A stretch of DNA of 53,256 nucleotides from Lachnospiraceae bacterium (GTDB lineage Bacteria; Bacillota; Clostridia; Lachnospirales; Lachnospiraceae). The stretch covers positions 1-53,256 of the forward strand of contig JAFUTQ010000015.1 of the NCBI GenBank assembly GCA_017484135.1, in the 5' to 3' direction. Positions 8,885 to 17,966 of the stretch are shown one piece after another. Every line of letters begins with the position of its first letter. The stretch's first letter is position 1. Under the pieces are notes generated by a model. That model saw nothing but the letters and a program-made list of their open reading frames with translations. It had not been told where the DNA came from and did no database searches. The position numbers were made by a program, and so were the translations under genes.

Positions 8885-10177
8885 GTGACATATGAGGAGA
8901 TTTGTGCTTACATATACGGAATACCGAAATTTGCAGAAAAAAATGATCTCGGGCATACCCGCGAATTATTGACGCGTCTGGGAATTTCGGAACAGGAATT
9001 TCAGATTTTTCATGTGGCAGGAAGCAACGGGAAAGGCAGTGTCTGTGCATTCTTAAATCAGGCGTTGCTGGCGGCGGACTGCCCGACAGGGATGTTTACT
9101 TCCCCTCATCTGGTCTGCATGGAGGAGCGGTTTGTGGCAAACGGAGTGCGTTGCACCAGAGAAGAATTTGCAGCGTGTTTTTATGAGGTTTTTGACGTAG
9201 TGCAGCAGATGCGGGCAGAGGGGCTGGCGCATCCATCCTTTTTTGAGTATCTGTTTGCCATGGGCATGTGCTTTTTTCGGAAAAAACAGGTACGCTATCT
9301 GGTTTTGGAGACGGGACTTGGCGGCAGACTGGATGCGACCAATGTATTTGAAAAGAAGCTGCTTACGATCATTACCTCCATCAGTCTGGAGCACACGGAG
9401 TATCTTGGCGATACGATCGCGGATATTGCGGGTGAAAAGGCCGGGATCATCCGGGAGAACGTGCCGCTGGTTTTTGACGCATCCTGCGAGGAGGCGGCCG
9501 GGGTACTTCGAAGGGCGGCGAAGAGAAAGCAGGCACCCTGTTATGGAATTTCTTACGAAAAAATTAAGTTTCACGCAAATGACGGAAAATATATTGATTT
9601 TTCGTATTCCGATGGGTATGATGAGGTTGAGTTAAAAATCCCGTTCCCGGCGGTTTATCAGATGATGAATGCCGCGCTCGCTTATCGGGCGCTTTCCCTG
9701 GTGCGCGATCAGATCGGGCTTACCGGGGAGGAAATTGCCGCTGCAATGCGGGAGACCAAATGGCCGGGCAGAATGCAGGCAGTGACACCGGAGATTTATT
9801 TTGACGGAGCGCACAATGCGGATGCTGTGGAACAGCTGGTGCACAGCGTGAAGCAGCTGGAGACAGAAAAGCCGATTCTGTTGTTCGCGATGATGCGGGA
9901 GAAGGATTACCGAACCGCTATTCGCAGCCTGTGTCGGCAGATCGCATGGGAGCAGGTTATTGTGACCCGTGTCGCGGATGAGAGAGGGCTGGATACCAAA
10001 ACACTCCGGGAGGAATTTGAAAAAAACGGGCAGCGCGTGACGGAAAAGCCGGACAGTCAGAGTGCGTATGCATATGCAGTCGAACAAAAACGAGCGGGAC
10101 AGTTGCTTTTTTGTGCAGGTTCCCTGTATTTTATCGGAGAATTAGAGCGGATTGTCGAAGGAGATCAAAATGATTGA
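8885..10177 (+). CDS. folC: Bifunctional folylpolyglutamate synthase / dihydrofolate synthase
   Basis: 430 residues from GTG 8885, chosen because it gives the family N-terminus MTYEEICAYIYGIPKF and has GAGAGAG 11 bases upstream. GTG 8873 and 8876 are alternatives. FolC adds glutamate to dihydropteroate and to folates in the cytosol. The P-loop AGSNGKGSVCAFL, the switch region TSPHLVCMEERF and the ATPase motif EHTEYLGDTIADIAGEKAGI are all present. The C-terminal Mur-ligase domain contains YFDGAHNADA. The next small gene starts within its last codons. Confidence 0.93.
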   Translation: MTYEEICAYIYGIPKFAEKNDLGHTRELLTRLGISEQEFQIFHVAGSNGKGSVCAFLNQALLAADCPTGMFTSPHLVCMEERFVANGVRCTREEFAACFYEVFDVVQQMRAEGLAHPSFFEYLFAMGMCFFRKKQVRYLVLETGLGGRLDATNVFEKKLLTIITSISLEHTEYLGDTIADIAGEKAGIIRENVPLVFDASCEEAAGVLRRAAKRKQAPCYGISYEKIKFHANDGKYIDFSYSDGYDEVELKIPFPAVYQMMNAALAYRALSLVRDQIGLTGEEIAAAMRETKWPGRMQAVTPEIYFDGAHNADAVEQLVHSVKQLETEKPILLFAMMREKDYRTAIRSLCRQIAWEQVIVTRVADERGLDTKTLREEFEKNGQRVTEKPDSQSAYAYAVEQKRAGQLLFCAGSLYFIGELERIVEGDQND

Positions 10178-10334
10178 TTTTGAAGAGGAATTAAAAAAGT
10201 TCAAGCCCAGCCTGGAGGTGGAAGAGGCTGAGGAAGCGATATACGGTCAGGATCTGACAGACGTGACGGATATCCTGAAGGAAATTCTGAAAGAGGAAAA
10301 AGGAGAATACCGAGAGAACTTGATTCAGGAGTGA
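10170..10334 (+). CDS. Small acidic protein of unknown function, overlapping folC
   Basis: 54 residues. The start ATG 10170 lies inside the folC stop region (8-base overlap) with AAGGAG about 6 bases upstream, a strong coupling signal. The product is rich in Glu and Asp and probably helical (EEELKKFKPSLEVEEAEEAI, then ILKEILKEEKGEY). No membrane segment or known motif is seen. It lies between folC and the zinc-ribbon/TPR gene and ends 9 bases before the latter, so it is probably part of one operon. The coding call rests on ribosome-site placement and tight packing. Confidence 0.65.
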   Translation: MIDFEEELKKFKPSLEVEEAEEAIYGQDLTDVTDILKEILKEEKGEYRENLIQE

Positions 10335-10343
10335 TGGGAAGAC

Positions 10344-11846
10344 ATGAAGTGCTATCATTGCGGGGCGGAGTTGAACCGGGAAAGCTTTTGCCCGAACTGT
10401 GGAATAGATGTAAAGATATATAAGAAGATTGTTCATACGTCCAATTATTATTATAATCAGGGCCTGGAGCGTGCCGGCGTGCGGGATTTGTCCGGTGCGG
10501 TGGAGAGTCTTAAGAAAAGTCTTCGGTTTCAGAAGGGAAATATCCAGGCGCGCAATCTGCTGGGGCTGGTGCTTTTTGAGATGGGAGAGACCGTGGCGGC
10601 GCTGGGAGAATGGGTAATCAGTAAAAATATCCAGCCGGAGCATAATACGGCGGAACGTTATCTGGATGCGATTCAGAAAAATCCAACGCAGCTGGAGACG
10701 ATCAACCAGACGATCAAAAAATATAATCAGGCATTGCTGTACTGCAGGCAGAACAGCACAGATCTGGCGGTAATCCAGCTGAAAAAGGTTTTGTCTCTGA
10801 ACCCGAAGCTTGTCAAGGGACACCAGCTTCTTGCCCTTTTGTATATCAAGGAGGGACAGTATGAGCGTGCAAAGCGCGCCCTGCGGGCGGCCATCAAGAT
10901 TGATTCGGCGAACACCCTCACATTCCGTTATCTGCGTGAGACCAACCAGATGCTCAGGGAGAGCAATGCCGGGAAAAAGAAAAAACAGGAGGAGGATTTG
11001 ATCTCCTACCGCAGCGGAAATGATTTGATCATTCAGCCGACAAAGTTTAAGGATACCTCGGGCTTTGCAACAGTATTGGCTATTATTGCCGGGATTGTTC
11101 TGGGTGCGGCGGTTACCGGGTTCTTGGTAGTGCCGGGAATCCGGCAGAATGCCAAGCGGGAATCCAATGCGGCGGTGATTCAGGCAAATGATACGGTTGC
11201 CACCAAAAATCAGGAAATTGCAGCGCTGGAAAAACAGATTGCAGAGCTGGGCGGACAGTTGGATGATGAAAAATCGGACTCTGAAAAAACAGAGAATAAG
11301 ATCACCAGCTATGATCAGCTGTTGAAGGCATACGAGGCATATCTGCAGGAGGATTACACCGGAGCGGGCGAGGAAATCAGCGCGGTGGAACGCACCGATT
11401 TGTCCGCAGATGCGAAGAAGATCTATGATCAGGTAAATGAGTCGATTCATGAGAAATACATTCAAAGTGCATACGAGGCGGGATTAAAAGCTTATAATGC
11501 CCGAAACTATGAGGAGGCAGTGGAAAATTTTGAAAAGGCGGCAGAGCTGGATGAAACCTATGAGCGGGGAAATCTGCTGTATTTTCTGGCACAGTCCTAC
11601 CGTGTTCTGGAGCAGAATGAGAAGGCCATCGAATATTATCAGAAGGTAATTGAGCAATTTCCCGATACGGAGCGGGCATCAAAATCAAAATATTATCTGA
11701 ATCAATTGCAGGCTTCGGAGGAACAGACGCAGGAGGAACAGATGCAGCAGGAACGGACTCAGGAGACAACGGATGAGGAAACATCAAATGAGGATGAAGC
11801 CAATGAGGAAGAACCGGATTCGGACGAACCGGATGAGGACGAGTAG
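10344..11846 (+). CDS. Zinc-ribbon, TPR and transmembrane protein
   Basis: 500 residues. The N-terminus carries a zinc-ribbon (CYHCG at 3-7 and CPNCG at 16-20). TPR-like helical repeats cover about 32-200, a membrane helix is at 241-266 (FATVLAIIAGIVLGAAVTGF), and a coiled coil at about 278-320. A second TPR block follows (about 375-460, YIQSAYEAGLKAYNARNYEE), then a very acidic Glu/Gln/Asp tail. The first TPR block should be cytoplasmic and the second outside. Such proteins act as scaffolds, but no partner can be named. It ends at a clear terminator. Confidence 0.8.
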   Translation: MKCYHCGAELNRESFCPNCGIDVKIYKKIVHTSNYYYNQGLERAGVRDLSGAVESLKKSLRFQKGNIQARNLLGLVLFEMGETVAALGEWVISKNIQPEHNTAERYLDAIQKNPTQLETINQTIKKYNQALLYCRQNSTDLAVIQLKKVLSLNPKLVKGHQLLALLYIKEGQYERAKRALRAAIKIDSANTLTFRYLRETNQMLRESNAGKKKKQEEDLISYRSGNDLIIQPTKFKDTSGFATVLAIIAGIVLGAAVTGFLVVPGIRQNAKRESNAAVIQANDTVATKNQEIAALEKQIAELGGQLDDEKSDSEKTENKITSYDQLLKAYEAYLQEDYTGAGEEISAVERTDLSADAKKIYDQVNESIHEKYIQSAYEAGLKAYNARNYEEAVENFEKAAELDETYERGNLLYFLAQSYRVLEQNEKAIEYYQKVIEQFPDTERASKSKYYLNQLQASEEQTQEEQMQQERTQETTDEETSNEDEANEEEPDSDEPDEDE

Positions 11847-11873
11847 CCTGCGCGCAGCAGGAAAAGATACAAA

Positions 11874-11911
11874 AGACGTCGGAGGGAAAGAGCCCCCGGA
11901 CGTCTTTTTCT
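11874..11911 (+). terminator. Rho-independent terminator after the folC-TPR operon
   Basis: AGACGTC...GGACGTCT stem (about 11874-11906) with a G/C-rich inner part (GGAGGG/CCCCC) followed by TTTTTC. It lies 27 bases after the stop of the TPR gene. Confidence 0.75.
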
Positions 11912-11912
11912 A

Positions 11913-12055
11913 TATGCGCAGGGGCGCATGAGGAAATATTTCGGCTATCGCCGAATGCGCCCCGCGCGGCGAGCAGGAGGCGAAAACCCCGCCTACTCGA
12001 TTATGCAGGGGCGCATGAGGAAATATTTCGGCTATCGGCGAATGCACTCCGCGCG
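11913..12055 (+). repeat. Two direct repeats of about 52 bp upstream of spoIIA, each with a SigH-like promoter
   Basis: 11915-11968 and 12003-12055 are near-identical (core gcgcatgaggaaatatttcg) and start 88 bases apart. Both contain AGGAAAT, a 12-base gap and then gccGAAT or ggcGAAT (11931-11956 and 12018-12043), the SigH promoter pattern. The first copy is also palindromic (GGGGCGCAT with ATGCGCCCC). In the second copy this palindrome is degraded but the promoter-like bases are kept. SigH transcribes spoIIA in Bacillus, so a doubled promoter is plausible. A structured repeat that matches by chance is the alternative. Confidence 0.5.
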
Positions 12056-12094
12056 AGGCATATGAGGGAAATATCGACGAAAAGGAGACGGGAC

Positions 12095-12415
12095 ATGGAA
12101 TGTAACTATCAATTGGAAAACGGATGTCTGACCATCGGGATGCCAAAGGAGCTGGATCATCACTGTGCATCGCAGCTGCGGGCAGAGGCGGATTTATTGA
12201 TTTCATCCTATGCTGTGCAGGAGCTGGTATTTGATTTTTCGGGTACCGAATTTATGGACAGCTCCGGCATCGGGGTGCTGATCGGCAGATGCAGAAACAT
12301 GAACTATAACGGGGGAACCGTACAGGCCAAGAATCTGAGTGAACGAATCCAGAAGTTGTTTATTGTCTCCGGTCTGCACAAGATGATCCGGATCAATGAC
12401 AGGGAAGAGGAATAG
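12095..12415 (+). CDS. spoIIAA: Anti-anti-sigma factor SpoIIAA (anti-sigma F antagonist)
   Basis: 106 residues from ATG 12095 with AAAGGAG about 7 bases upstream; an in-frame ATG at 12062 has no such site. It is a STAS-domain protein: DFSGTEFMDSSGIGVLIGRC carries the serine phosphorylated by SpoIIAB (Ser57 in DSSG). In the forespore, dephosphorylated SpoIIAA binds SpoIIAB and frees SigF. First gene of the spoIIAA-spoIIAB-sigF operon; the next gene starts within about 14 bases. Confidence 0.96.
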   Translation: MECNYQLENGCLTIGMPKELDHHCASQLRAEADLLISSYAVQELVFDFSGTEFMDSSGIGVLIGRCRNMNYNGGTVQAKNLSERIQKLFIVSGLHKMIRINDREEE

Positions 12416-12428
12416 AGGAGAAATGAAG

Positions 12429-12875
12429 ATGACACAGCAAAATGAAATGGAGATAATATTTGATTCCCAATCGGTCAATGAAGGCTTTGCCAGACTTACC
12501 GTTGCGGCATTTGTGGCACAGCTGAATCCGACACTGGATGAAATCGAGGATATTCGAACCGCCGTATCAGAGGCGGTGACCAATGCGATTATTCATGGCT
12601 ATGAAAAGGAACCGGGAAAGGTACAAGTGTCCTGCAGGCTGGAGGAAAACCGTGTACATATCCGTGTGGAGGATCACGGACAGGGCATTGCGGATGTAGA
12701 ACAGGCAAAACAGCCGTTTTATACCACCCGGCCGGAGCTGGAGCGCTCCGGTATGGGGTTTGCGTTTATGGAGGCGTTTATGGATGAGGTAGAGGTGGAG
12801 TCTGCTTTGGAAAAGGGAACCTGTGTGACGATGCATAAGCAGATCGGACAAGCTGTCGGCTCGGTGCAGTCATGA
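12429..12875 (+). CDS. spoIIAB: Anti-sigma F factor and serine kinase SpoIIAB
   Basis: 148 residues from ATG 12429 (AGAGGAG 8 bases upstream). ATG 12423, two codons earlier, is possible but sits too close to the ribosome site. This GHKL-fold kinase has N-box EAVTNAIIHGY, G1 box EDHGQGI and G2 box RSGMGFAFME. It binds and inhibits SigF and phosphorylates SpoIIAA. The stop codon overlaps the sigF start (ATGA), so regulator and sigma factor are translationally coupled. Confidence 0.96.
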   Translation: MTQQNEMEIIFDSQSVNEGFARLTVAAFVAQLNPTLDEIEDIRTAVSEAVTNAIIHGYEKEPGKVQVSCRLEENRVHIRVEDHGQGIADVEQAKQPFYTTRPELERSGMGFAFMEAFMDEVEVESALEKGTCVTMHKQIGQAVGSVQS

Positions 12876-13591
12876 ATGAGACGGCGGCATACATCAGACA
12901 GGCACAGGAAGGAGATAAGGCGGTTCGGGAAAAGCTGATTACAGAAAATCTGGGATTGGTCCGGAGCGTTGCCCAGCGATTTGCAAACCGGGGCTATGAC
13001 AGGGAGGAATTATTTCAGATCGGCTGTATCGGACTGATCAAGGCGATTGATCGGTTTGATACCAATTATCAGGTTTGCTTTTCCACCTATGCCGTTCCGG
13101 TCATTATGGGAGAAATTCGAAGATTTCTGCGGGATGACGGGATGCTTAAGGTGAGCCGGGGCATGAAGGAGTGCGGCAGCCGGATCGCGCAGGCCAGAAA
13201 GCGGCTGACAGACAGTCTGAACCGGGAACCGACCATTGAAGAAATTGCAAAAGAAACCGGTCTGACGGTGGAGGAGATCGTGGAGGCTGTGGAGGCAAAC
13301 GGGGATGTCATTTCTATTTACCGGAGCAGCAGTTCGTTTGATGACGGAGGAGAGTTTTGTCTGGCAGATCGGCTCACCGATTGCCGCAATGACCATGAGG
13401 CGCTGGAAAACCGGATTCTTGTGGAGGAGCTTCTGGAAGGATTGGAGCAGCAGGAGCGCAGGCTGATCGAGCTTCGCTACTTTGAAAACAAGACGCAGAC
13501 AGAGACGGCGAAAGAACTGGGGATCAGCCAGGTGCAGGTAAGCCGCACGGAGAAAAAGATCCTTCTTCGGCTGCGCAAAGTGATCGGCTGA
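12872..13591 (+). CDS. sigF: RNA polymerase sigma factor SigF (early forespore)
   Basis: 239 residues. Region 2 contains ENLGLVRSVAQRF and FQIGCIGLIKAIDRFD, and region 2.4 contains FSTYAVPVIMGEIRRFLRDD. Region 3 has EPTIEEIAKETGL. Region 4 has RLIELRYFENKTQTETAKEL with the HTH LGISQVQVSRTEKK. SigF directs early forespore transcription, including spoIIR, which lies at 2912 in this window. Third gene of the operon. The long palindromic repeat begins about 20 bases after the stop; its stems may also end transcription. Confidence 0.96.
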   Translation: MNETAAYIRQAQEGDKAVREKLITENLGLVRSVAQRFANRGYDREELFQIGCIGLIKAIDRFDTNYQVCFSTYAVPVIMGEIRRFLRDDGMLKVSRGMKECGSRIAQARKRLTDSLNREPTIEEIAKETGLTVEEIVEAVEANGDVISIYRSSSSFDDGGEFCLADRLTDCRNDHEALENRILVEELLEGLEQQERRLIELRYFENKTQTETAKELGISQVQVSRTEKKILLRLRKVIG

Positions 13592-13610
13592 TGATTGGAA
13601 TTCAGCGTTT

Positions 13611-13775
13611 GACCATCGGACGCTGCCTGCACGATATCGTACTCTTCGGGGCACGCTTGCGCTACGCGAAAAACGCAGCGGTACTAGGCTTGCAAAATAC
13701 GCAAGCCAAGGACCGGCGTTTTTCAAGTGCCCCGAGAGAGTACGATATCGTGCAGGCAGCTGTTGATTGGAAAAG
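13611..13775. repeat. Long palindromic repeat element, copy 1
   Basis: Outer arms 13623-13654 and 13727-13759 form a stem of about 32 bp (ctgcctgcacgatatcgtac and its complement, then TCGGGGCAC/GTGCCCCGA). Inside are a GAAAAACGC/GCGTTTTTC stem and a GGCTTGC/GCAAGCC hairpin. The copy at 46112-46272 is in reverse orientation. Translation of either copy gives the peptide RYAKNAAVLGLQNTQAK, an apparent ORF that I treat as an artefact of the repeat. It fills most of the gap between sigF and the HAD gene. Confidence 0.85.
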
Positions 13776-13846
13776 CGTCCAGTTGACAAAAGAGCACTTG
13801 ATTCATATACTGGAAAAAAATGCATTGGTTACAGAGGAGAGAAAGT

Positions 13847-14587
13847 ATGTACCGAAATTATGTGTTTGATCTGTACGGAACGCTGGTAGATATTCACACC
13901 GATGAAAGCGGAACGGAGCTCTGGGAGAAGCTGGCGCTGTTTTACGGATATTACGGGGCAGTCTATCCGCCGGAGGAGCTGAAAAAGCGCTATGAGAGCC
14001 TGTGCAGGCAAAAGGAAGTCGAGATGAAAAGCAGCATGGAGTCGCATGATGCGCATGAGGCCTGCCCGGAAATTCAGATTGAAGAGGTGTTTGAAGTACT
14101 GTTTCTGGAGAAGGGAGTACAGCCGGAGCTCTCGCTGTGTGTACATGCCGGACAATTTTTCCGCGCGTTGTCCACCGAGTATGTCAAGCTGTACGAAGGA
14201 GTTCCGAAGATGCTGGAGCAGCTGAAAAAAAGCGGCGGAAATCTTTATCTGCTGTCGAATGCCCAGCGTATCTTTACCGAGTATGAGCTCAATTATCTGG
14301 ATATCCGGAAATATTTCGATGGCATTCTCATATCCTCCGAATATGGGACAAAGAAGCCGGATGTGCGTTTTTATGAGATCCTTCTGAAAAAATATGACCT
14401 AAAGCCCGGCACATGCATCATGATCGGAAATGATGTGCGCTGCGATATCGAGGGTGCCAGGAAAGCAGGAATGGATACCTTCTATATTCATTCCAATATT
14501 TCTCCGAAGGAGGATCAAAGACCGGATTCCACCTTTTGTCTGATGAAAATGGACATTCCGAAGGTCACAGCGCTGCTGCTGGGATAG
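13847..14587 (+). CDS. HAD-superfamily hydrolase (probable phosphatase)
   Basis: 246 residues from ATG 13847, with GAGGAG 7 bases upstream. HAD motif I is FDLYGTLVD (nucleophile Asp and acid/base Asp replaced by the DxY form: D-L-Y-G-T-L), motif II is LLSNAQ, motif III is the Lys in TKKPDVRFYE, and motif IV is IGNDVRCDIEGA. A helical cap follows motif I (about residues 18-90), as in subfamily IA. The substrate is unknown. It lies after the repeat element and converges on the AraC-type gene with a 1-base gap. Confidence 0.85.
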   Translation: MYRNYVFDLYGTLVDIHTDESGTELWEKLALFYGYYGAVYPPEELKKRYESLCRQKEVEMKSSMESHDAHEACPEIQIEEVFEVLFLEKGVQPELSLCVHAGQFFRALSTEYVKLYEGVPKMLEQLKKSGGNLYLLSNAQRIFTEYELNYLDIRKYFDGILISSEYGTKKPDVRFYEILLKKYDLKPGTCIMIGNDVRCDIEGARKAGMDTFYIHSNISPKEDQRPDSTFCLMKMDIPKVTALLLG

Positions 14588-14588
14588 G

Positions 14589-15473
14589 TTATTTTTGAAC
14601 CAGGCGCTTCCGGTATTCTCTGGGGGTCACATAAAAATGCTTTTTGAACAGGCGGTTGAAGTAGGAGAGGTTGTCAAAGCCTACCTCCACGGCGATGTTC
14701 AAAATGGAATCCCCGGAGGAAAGCAGCAGTCTGCCTGCCATGGTCAGCCGGTAGTCGTTGAGATATTCCGTAAAGGTGGTTCCCATGGTATTTTTGAAAA
14801 ACTTCATGAAATGGGACTCACTGATATGCAGCTCCTTTGCCATGTCCTCGATGGAAATTCTGTGCATATAGTTTGCCTCGATGTATTTTATGACGAGCTT
14901 CATCTTTTCTACGGTTTTCTGATCCCGTTTGATGATCTTCATTTCCCCGTAATTGGAAAAAAGAATATGAAACATCAGATACAGCTGGCCCTTGATGACA
15001 AATTGATAGGCAGGAGGATTGGTGCGGCATACCATGTCGGCGGAATCAATGCAGTGCGAAATTTCGTCATAATGGGGCATACCCGGAGCAAAATGGGCAG
15101 GAATGTGCAGCGTGCCGTCATAGAGCGGCTGAAAATAGTTGTCTGTACAGATGTCAGATTGTTTGGACTGCAGCATATCCAGCTTGAATATGATATTGAT
15201 GTATTCCATGGAAGCGTTCTCATACTGGTCGATGGAATGGACCTGACCGGGACAGATGAAGACGATGCTTCCGGCGCTGACCGGGTATTCGATCAGGTCG
15301 ACGGTCACGATTCCCTTTCCGCTGCGAATGCAGATGATTTCCATTTCCTCGTGCCAGTGTGCGGGGACGGAGTCGAAATCCAGCGGAATGGAGCAGGGAA
15401 ATGTCGTATAAGGGAAGAGATCGGATACATGGTGCTTTTTTTCCTGATAGCTTTCGTATTCCAAAATGTTCAT
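14589..15473 (-). CDS. AraC-family transcriptional regulator
   Basis: 294 residues from ATG 15473, chosen because GGAGG lies 6 bases upstream; the frame is open to 15500. The N-terminal cupin-like sensor domain has PAHWHEEMEIICI and the C-terminus a double HTH. HTH1 is ISIEDMAKELHISESHFMKF; HTH2 is SILNIAVEVGFDNLSYFNRL, followed by FKKHFYVTPREYRK. It is divergent from glycogen phosphorylase (15645), so it may control that gene in response to a sugar; this is inference from position only. Confidence 0.88.
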   Translation of the reverse strand: MNILEYESYQEKKHHVSDLFPYTTFPCSIPLDFDSVPAHWHEEMEIICIRSGKGIVTVDLIEYPVSAGSIVFICPGQVHSIDQYENASMEYINIIFKLDMLQSKQSDICTDNYFQPLYDGTLHIPAHFAPGMPHYDEISHCIDSADMVCRTNPPAYQFVIKGQLYLMFHILFSNYGEMKIIKRDQKTVEKMKLVIKYIEANYMHRISIEDMAKELHISESHFMKFFKNTMGTTFTEYLNDYRLTMAGRLLLSSGDSILNIAVEVGFDNLSYFNRLFKKHFYVTPREYRKRLVQK

Positions 15474-15644
15474 GGTATCCCTCCGGTTTTTGACACGCAA
15501 TTAGGTGTGGAAGCATTTTCTATATCATGATAGAATTGTACCACTTTTTGTTAGGATACTACAAGAAAAAGAATTCTGTTTGCGTCATAATAACAGTTAG
15601 GTTGGGAGAAAACCGAGTAAGAACCGAATTTGGAGGGGTAAAAC

Positions 15645-17897
15645 ATGAATTTACAGGAGATTGTAGCGAAGAAATACAACAAAAAGCTTGGAGAGTGTTC
15701 CAATGAGGAAATTTATTTTTCTTTGCTCGACATGACAAAGGAGCTGTCAGGGAAAAAGGAGAAGAAAACCGATAAGAAAAAGCTGTACTATATTTCGGCA
15801 GAGTTTCTGATCGGCAAGCTTCTGTCCAACAATCTGATCAACTTAGGAGTTTATGATGAGGTAAAAGAGCTTCTTGCTGCAAACGGAAAGGATCTTGCGG
15901 CGATTGAAGAAGTGGAGCCGGAGCCTTCGCTGGGGAACGGAGGACTCGGAAGACTTGCTGCATGCTTTCTGGATTCCATTGCCACACTGGGGTTAAACGG
16001 TGACGGTGTGGGCTTGAATTATCATTATGGGCTGTTCAAGCAGGTATTTGAAAACAATTTACAGAAGGAAACAAAAAATCCCTGGATTGAAGAACAGAGC
16101 TGGCTTACCAGAACGGATATTACCTATCCGGTTCAGTTCGGCGGATTTACGGTAACATCAAGATTGTATGATATCGATGTGACCGGTTATGAGAACAGAA
16201 CCAACAAGCTGCATCTTTTTGATATTGAGACGATTGATGAAAGCATTGTAGGGGATGGCATTGATTTTAATAAAGAAGATATTGCAAAAAATCTGACCCT
16301 GTTTCTGTATCCGGATGACAGTGATGACAAGGGACGTCTGCTGCGCGTGTATCAGCAGTATTTCATGGTCAGCAATGCGGCAAGGCTGATTCTGGATGAG
16401 GCGGCTGCCCGGGGCAGTGAGCTGCACGATCTGCCGGATTATGTGGTCATTCAGATCAATGACACCCATCCGTCCATGGTCATTCCGGAACTGATCCGTC
16501 TGCTCATGGAGCGTGGAATCGATATGGATGAGGCGATCAATATTGTATCGCAGTGCTGCGCGTACACAAATCATACCATTCTGGCAGAGGCACTGGAGAA
16601 GTGGCCGATTGCCTTTCTGGAGAAGGCTGTGCCGCAGCTGGTTCCGATCATTTATGAGTTGCACAATCGCGTGGCTGAAAAATACGATGACAAATCCGTG
16701 TACATCATTGATGAGGAGCATCGCGTTCACATGGCGAATATGGATATTCACTATGGATACAGTGTCAATGGTGTGGCATATTTACATACCGAGATTCTCA
16801 AGGACAGTGAGCTGAATAACTTCTATAAGATTTATCCGGAGAAATTCAACAATAAGACTAACGGAATCACATTCCGCCGCTGGCTGCTGTACTGCAACAG
16901 AGAGCTGACGGATCTGATCGAGGAGCTGATCGGACCGGGCTTCAAGAAGGACGCAGCAGAGCTTGAAAAATTAGAAAAGTATGTGAATGACGATGCGGTA
17001 CTGGATAAGCTGCTGGCGATCAAGCAGGATGACAAGATTGCACTGAAGAATTATCTGAAGGCGGAGCAGGGCATTGAGCTGGATGAAAATGCAGTCTTTG
17101 ATATTCAGGTAAAACGTCTGCATGAGTACAAGAGACAGCAGATGAATGCGCTGTATGTGATCAACAAGTATTTTGAGATCAAGGAAGGCAAGAAGCCTGC
17201 AAGAAAGATTACCGCGATTTTCGGAGCGAAAGCGGCACCGGCTTACGTCATTGCGAAGGATATTATTCATCTGATTCTGTGCCTGCAGCAATTGATTGCA
17301 AATGATCCGGAGGTAAGCCCGTATCTGCAGGTAGTTATGGTTGAGAATTATAACGTGACATGGGCAGAGAAGCTCATTCCGGCAGCAGATATTCATGAGC
17401 AGATTTCGTTGGCTTCTAAGGAGGCTTCCGGTACCTCTAACATGAAGTTCATGTTGAACGGTGCAGTGGCAATCGGTACGGAGGATGGTGCGAACGTGGA
17501 AATGCACCAGTTTGTAGGCGATGACAATATTTACATTTTCGGGGAATCTTCCGAGCAGGTCATCGATCACTACGCAAAAGCGGACTATGTTTCACGCAAA
17601 TACTATGACGACAATGCAGACATCAAGAGAGCGGTGGACTTCATCGTAAGCGATGAGTTGAAAGCGATCGGAAATGCAGAGAATCTGGAGCGGTTGTACC
17701 ATGAGCTTTTGAATAAGGACTGGTTTATGACGCTTCTGGATTGGGAGACGTATCGTGCAAAGAAGGATGAAATGCTTGCAGATTATGAAGATCGCAAGGC
17801 ATGGGCGAAAAAGATGCTGATCAATATCAGCAAGGCCGGGTTCTTCTCATCCGATCGGACCATTGAGCAGTACAATCAGGATATCTGGAAATTGTAA
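15645..17897 (+). CDS. glgP: Glycogen/starch (alpha-glucan) phosphorylase
   Basis: 750 residues, typical of the shorter clostridial GT35 enzymes. It releases glucose-1-phosphate from alpha-1,4-glucans in the cytosol. Family marks include [20 protein letters not shown] near the N-terminus and the PLP-site region [20 protein letters not shown] (Schiff-base Lys), with EDGANVEM just after. The ATG has GGAGGGG upstream. The leader (15474-15644) is shared with the divergent AraC gene. A strong 15-bp hairpin follows the stop. No other glycogen gene is in the window. Confidence 0.96.
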   Translation: MNLQEIVAKKYNKKLGECSNEEIYFSLLDMTKELSGKKEKKTDKKKLYYISAEFLIGKLLSNNLINLGVYDEVKELLAANGKDLAAIEEVEPEPSLGNGGLGRLAACFLDSIATLGLNGDGVGLNYHYGLFKQVFENNLQKETKNPWIEEQSWLTRTDITYPVQFGGFTVTSRLYDIDVTGYENRTNKLHLFDIETIDESIVGDGIDFNKEDIAKNLTLFLYPDDSDDKGRLLRVYQQYFMVSNAARLILDEAAARGSELHDLPDYVVIQINDTHPSMVIPELIRLLMERGIDMDEAINIVSQCCAYTNHTILAEALEKWPIAFLEKAVPQLVPIIYELHNRVAEKYDDKSVYIIDEEHRVHMANMDIHYGYSVNGVAYLHTEILKDSELNNFYKIYPEKFNNKTNGITFRRWLLYCNRELTDLIEELIGPGFKKDAAELEKLEKYVNDDAVLDKLLAIKQDDKIALKNYLKAEQGIELDENAVFDIQVKRLHEYKRQQMNALYVINKYFEIKEGKKPARKITAIFGAKAAPAYVIAKDIIHLILCLQQLIANDPEVSPYLQVVMVENYNVTWAEKLIPAADIHEQISLASKEASGTSNMKFMLNGAVAIGTEDGANVEMHQFVGDDNIYIFGESSEQVIDHYAKADYVSRKYYDDNADIKRAVDFIVSDELKAIGNAENLERLYHELLNKDWFMTLLDWETYRAKKDEMLADYEDRKAWAKKMLINISKAGFFSSDRTIEQYNQDIWKL

Positions 17898-17914
17898 CAC
17901 AACTATCATTTAAG

Positions 17915-17950
17915 AAGGGTTCACATCACTTTGTGATGTGAACCCTTTGA
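17915..17950. terminator. Bidirectional terminator; third copy of the ttcacatc hairpin
   Basis: Perfect 15-bp stem aagggttcacatcac / gtgatgtgaaccctt (17915-17929, 17933-17947) with a 3-base loop. It lies between glgP and a convergent small ORF. The same hairpin (ttcacatc...gatgtgaaccc) is one arm of the two cloverleaf elements at 26791 and 34362. Confidence 0.8.
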
Positions 17951-17966
17951 CATTCGCGCGTTCCTT

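Noticed and set aside
13591-13869. 92-residue ORF after sigF
   Set aside because: It is the translation of the palindromic repeat (RYAKNAAVLGLQNTQAK). The sequence keeps pairing stems rather than codons, and the same peptide appears from the reverse-oriented copy at 46095-46277.
14595-15530. 311-residue plus-strand ORF opposite the AraC gene
   Set aside because: Shadow frame: the minus strand encodes a clear AraC family protein with both HTH motifs.
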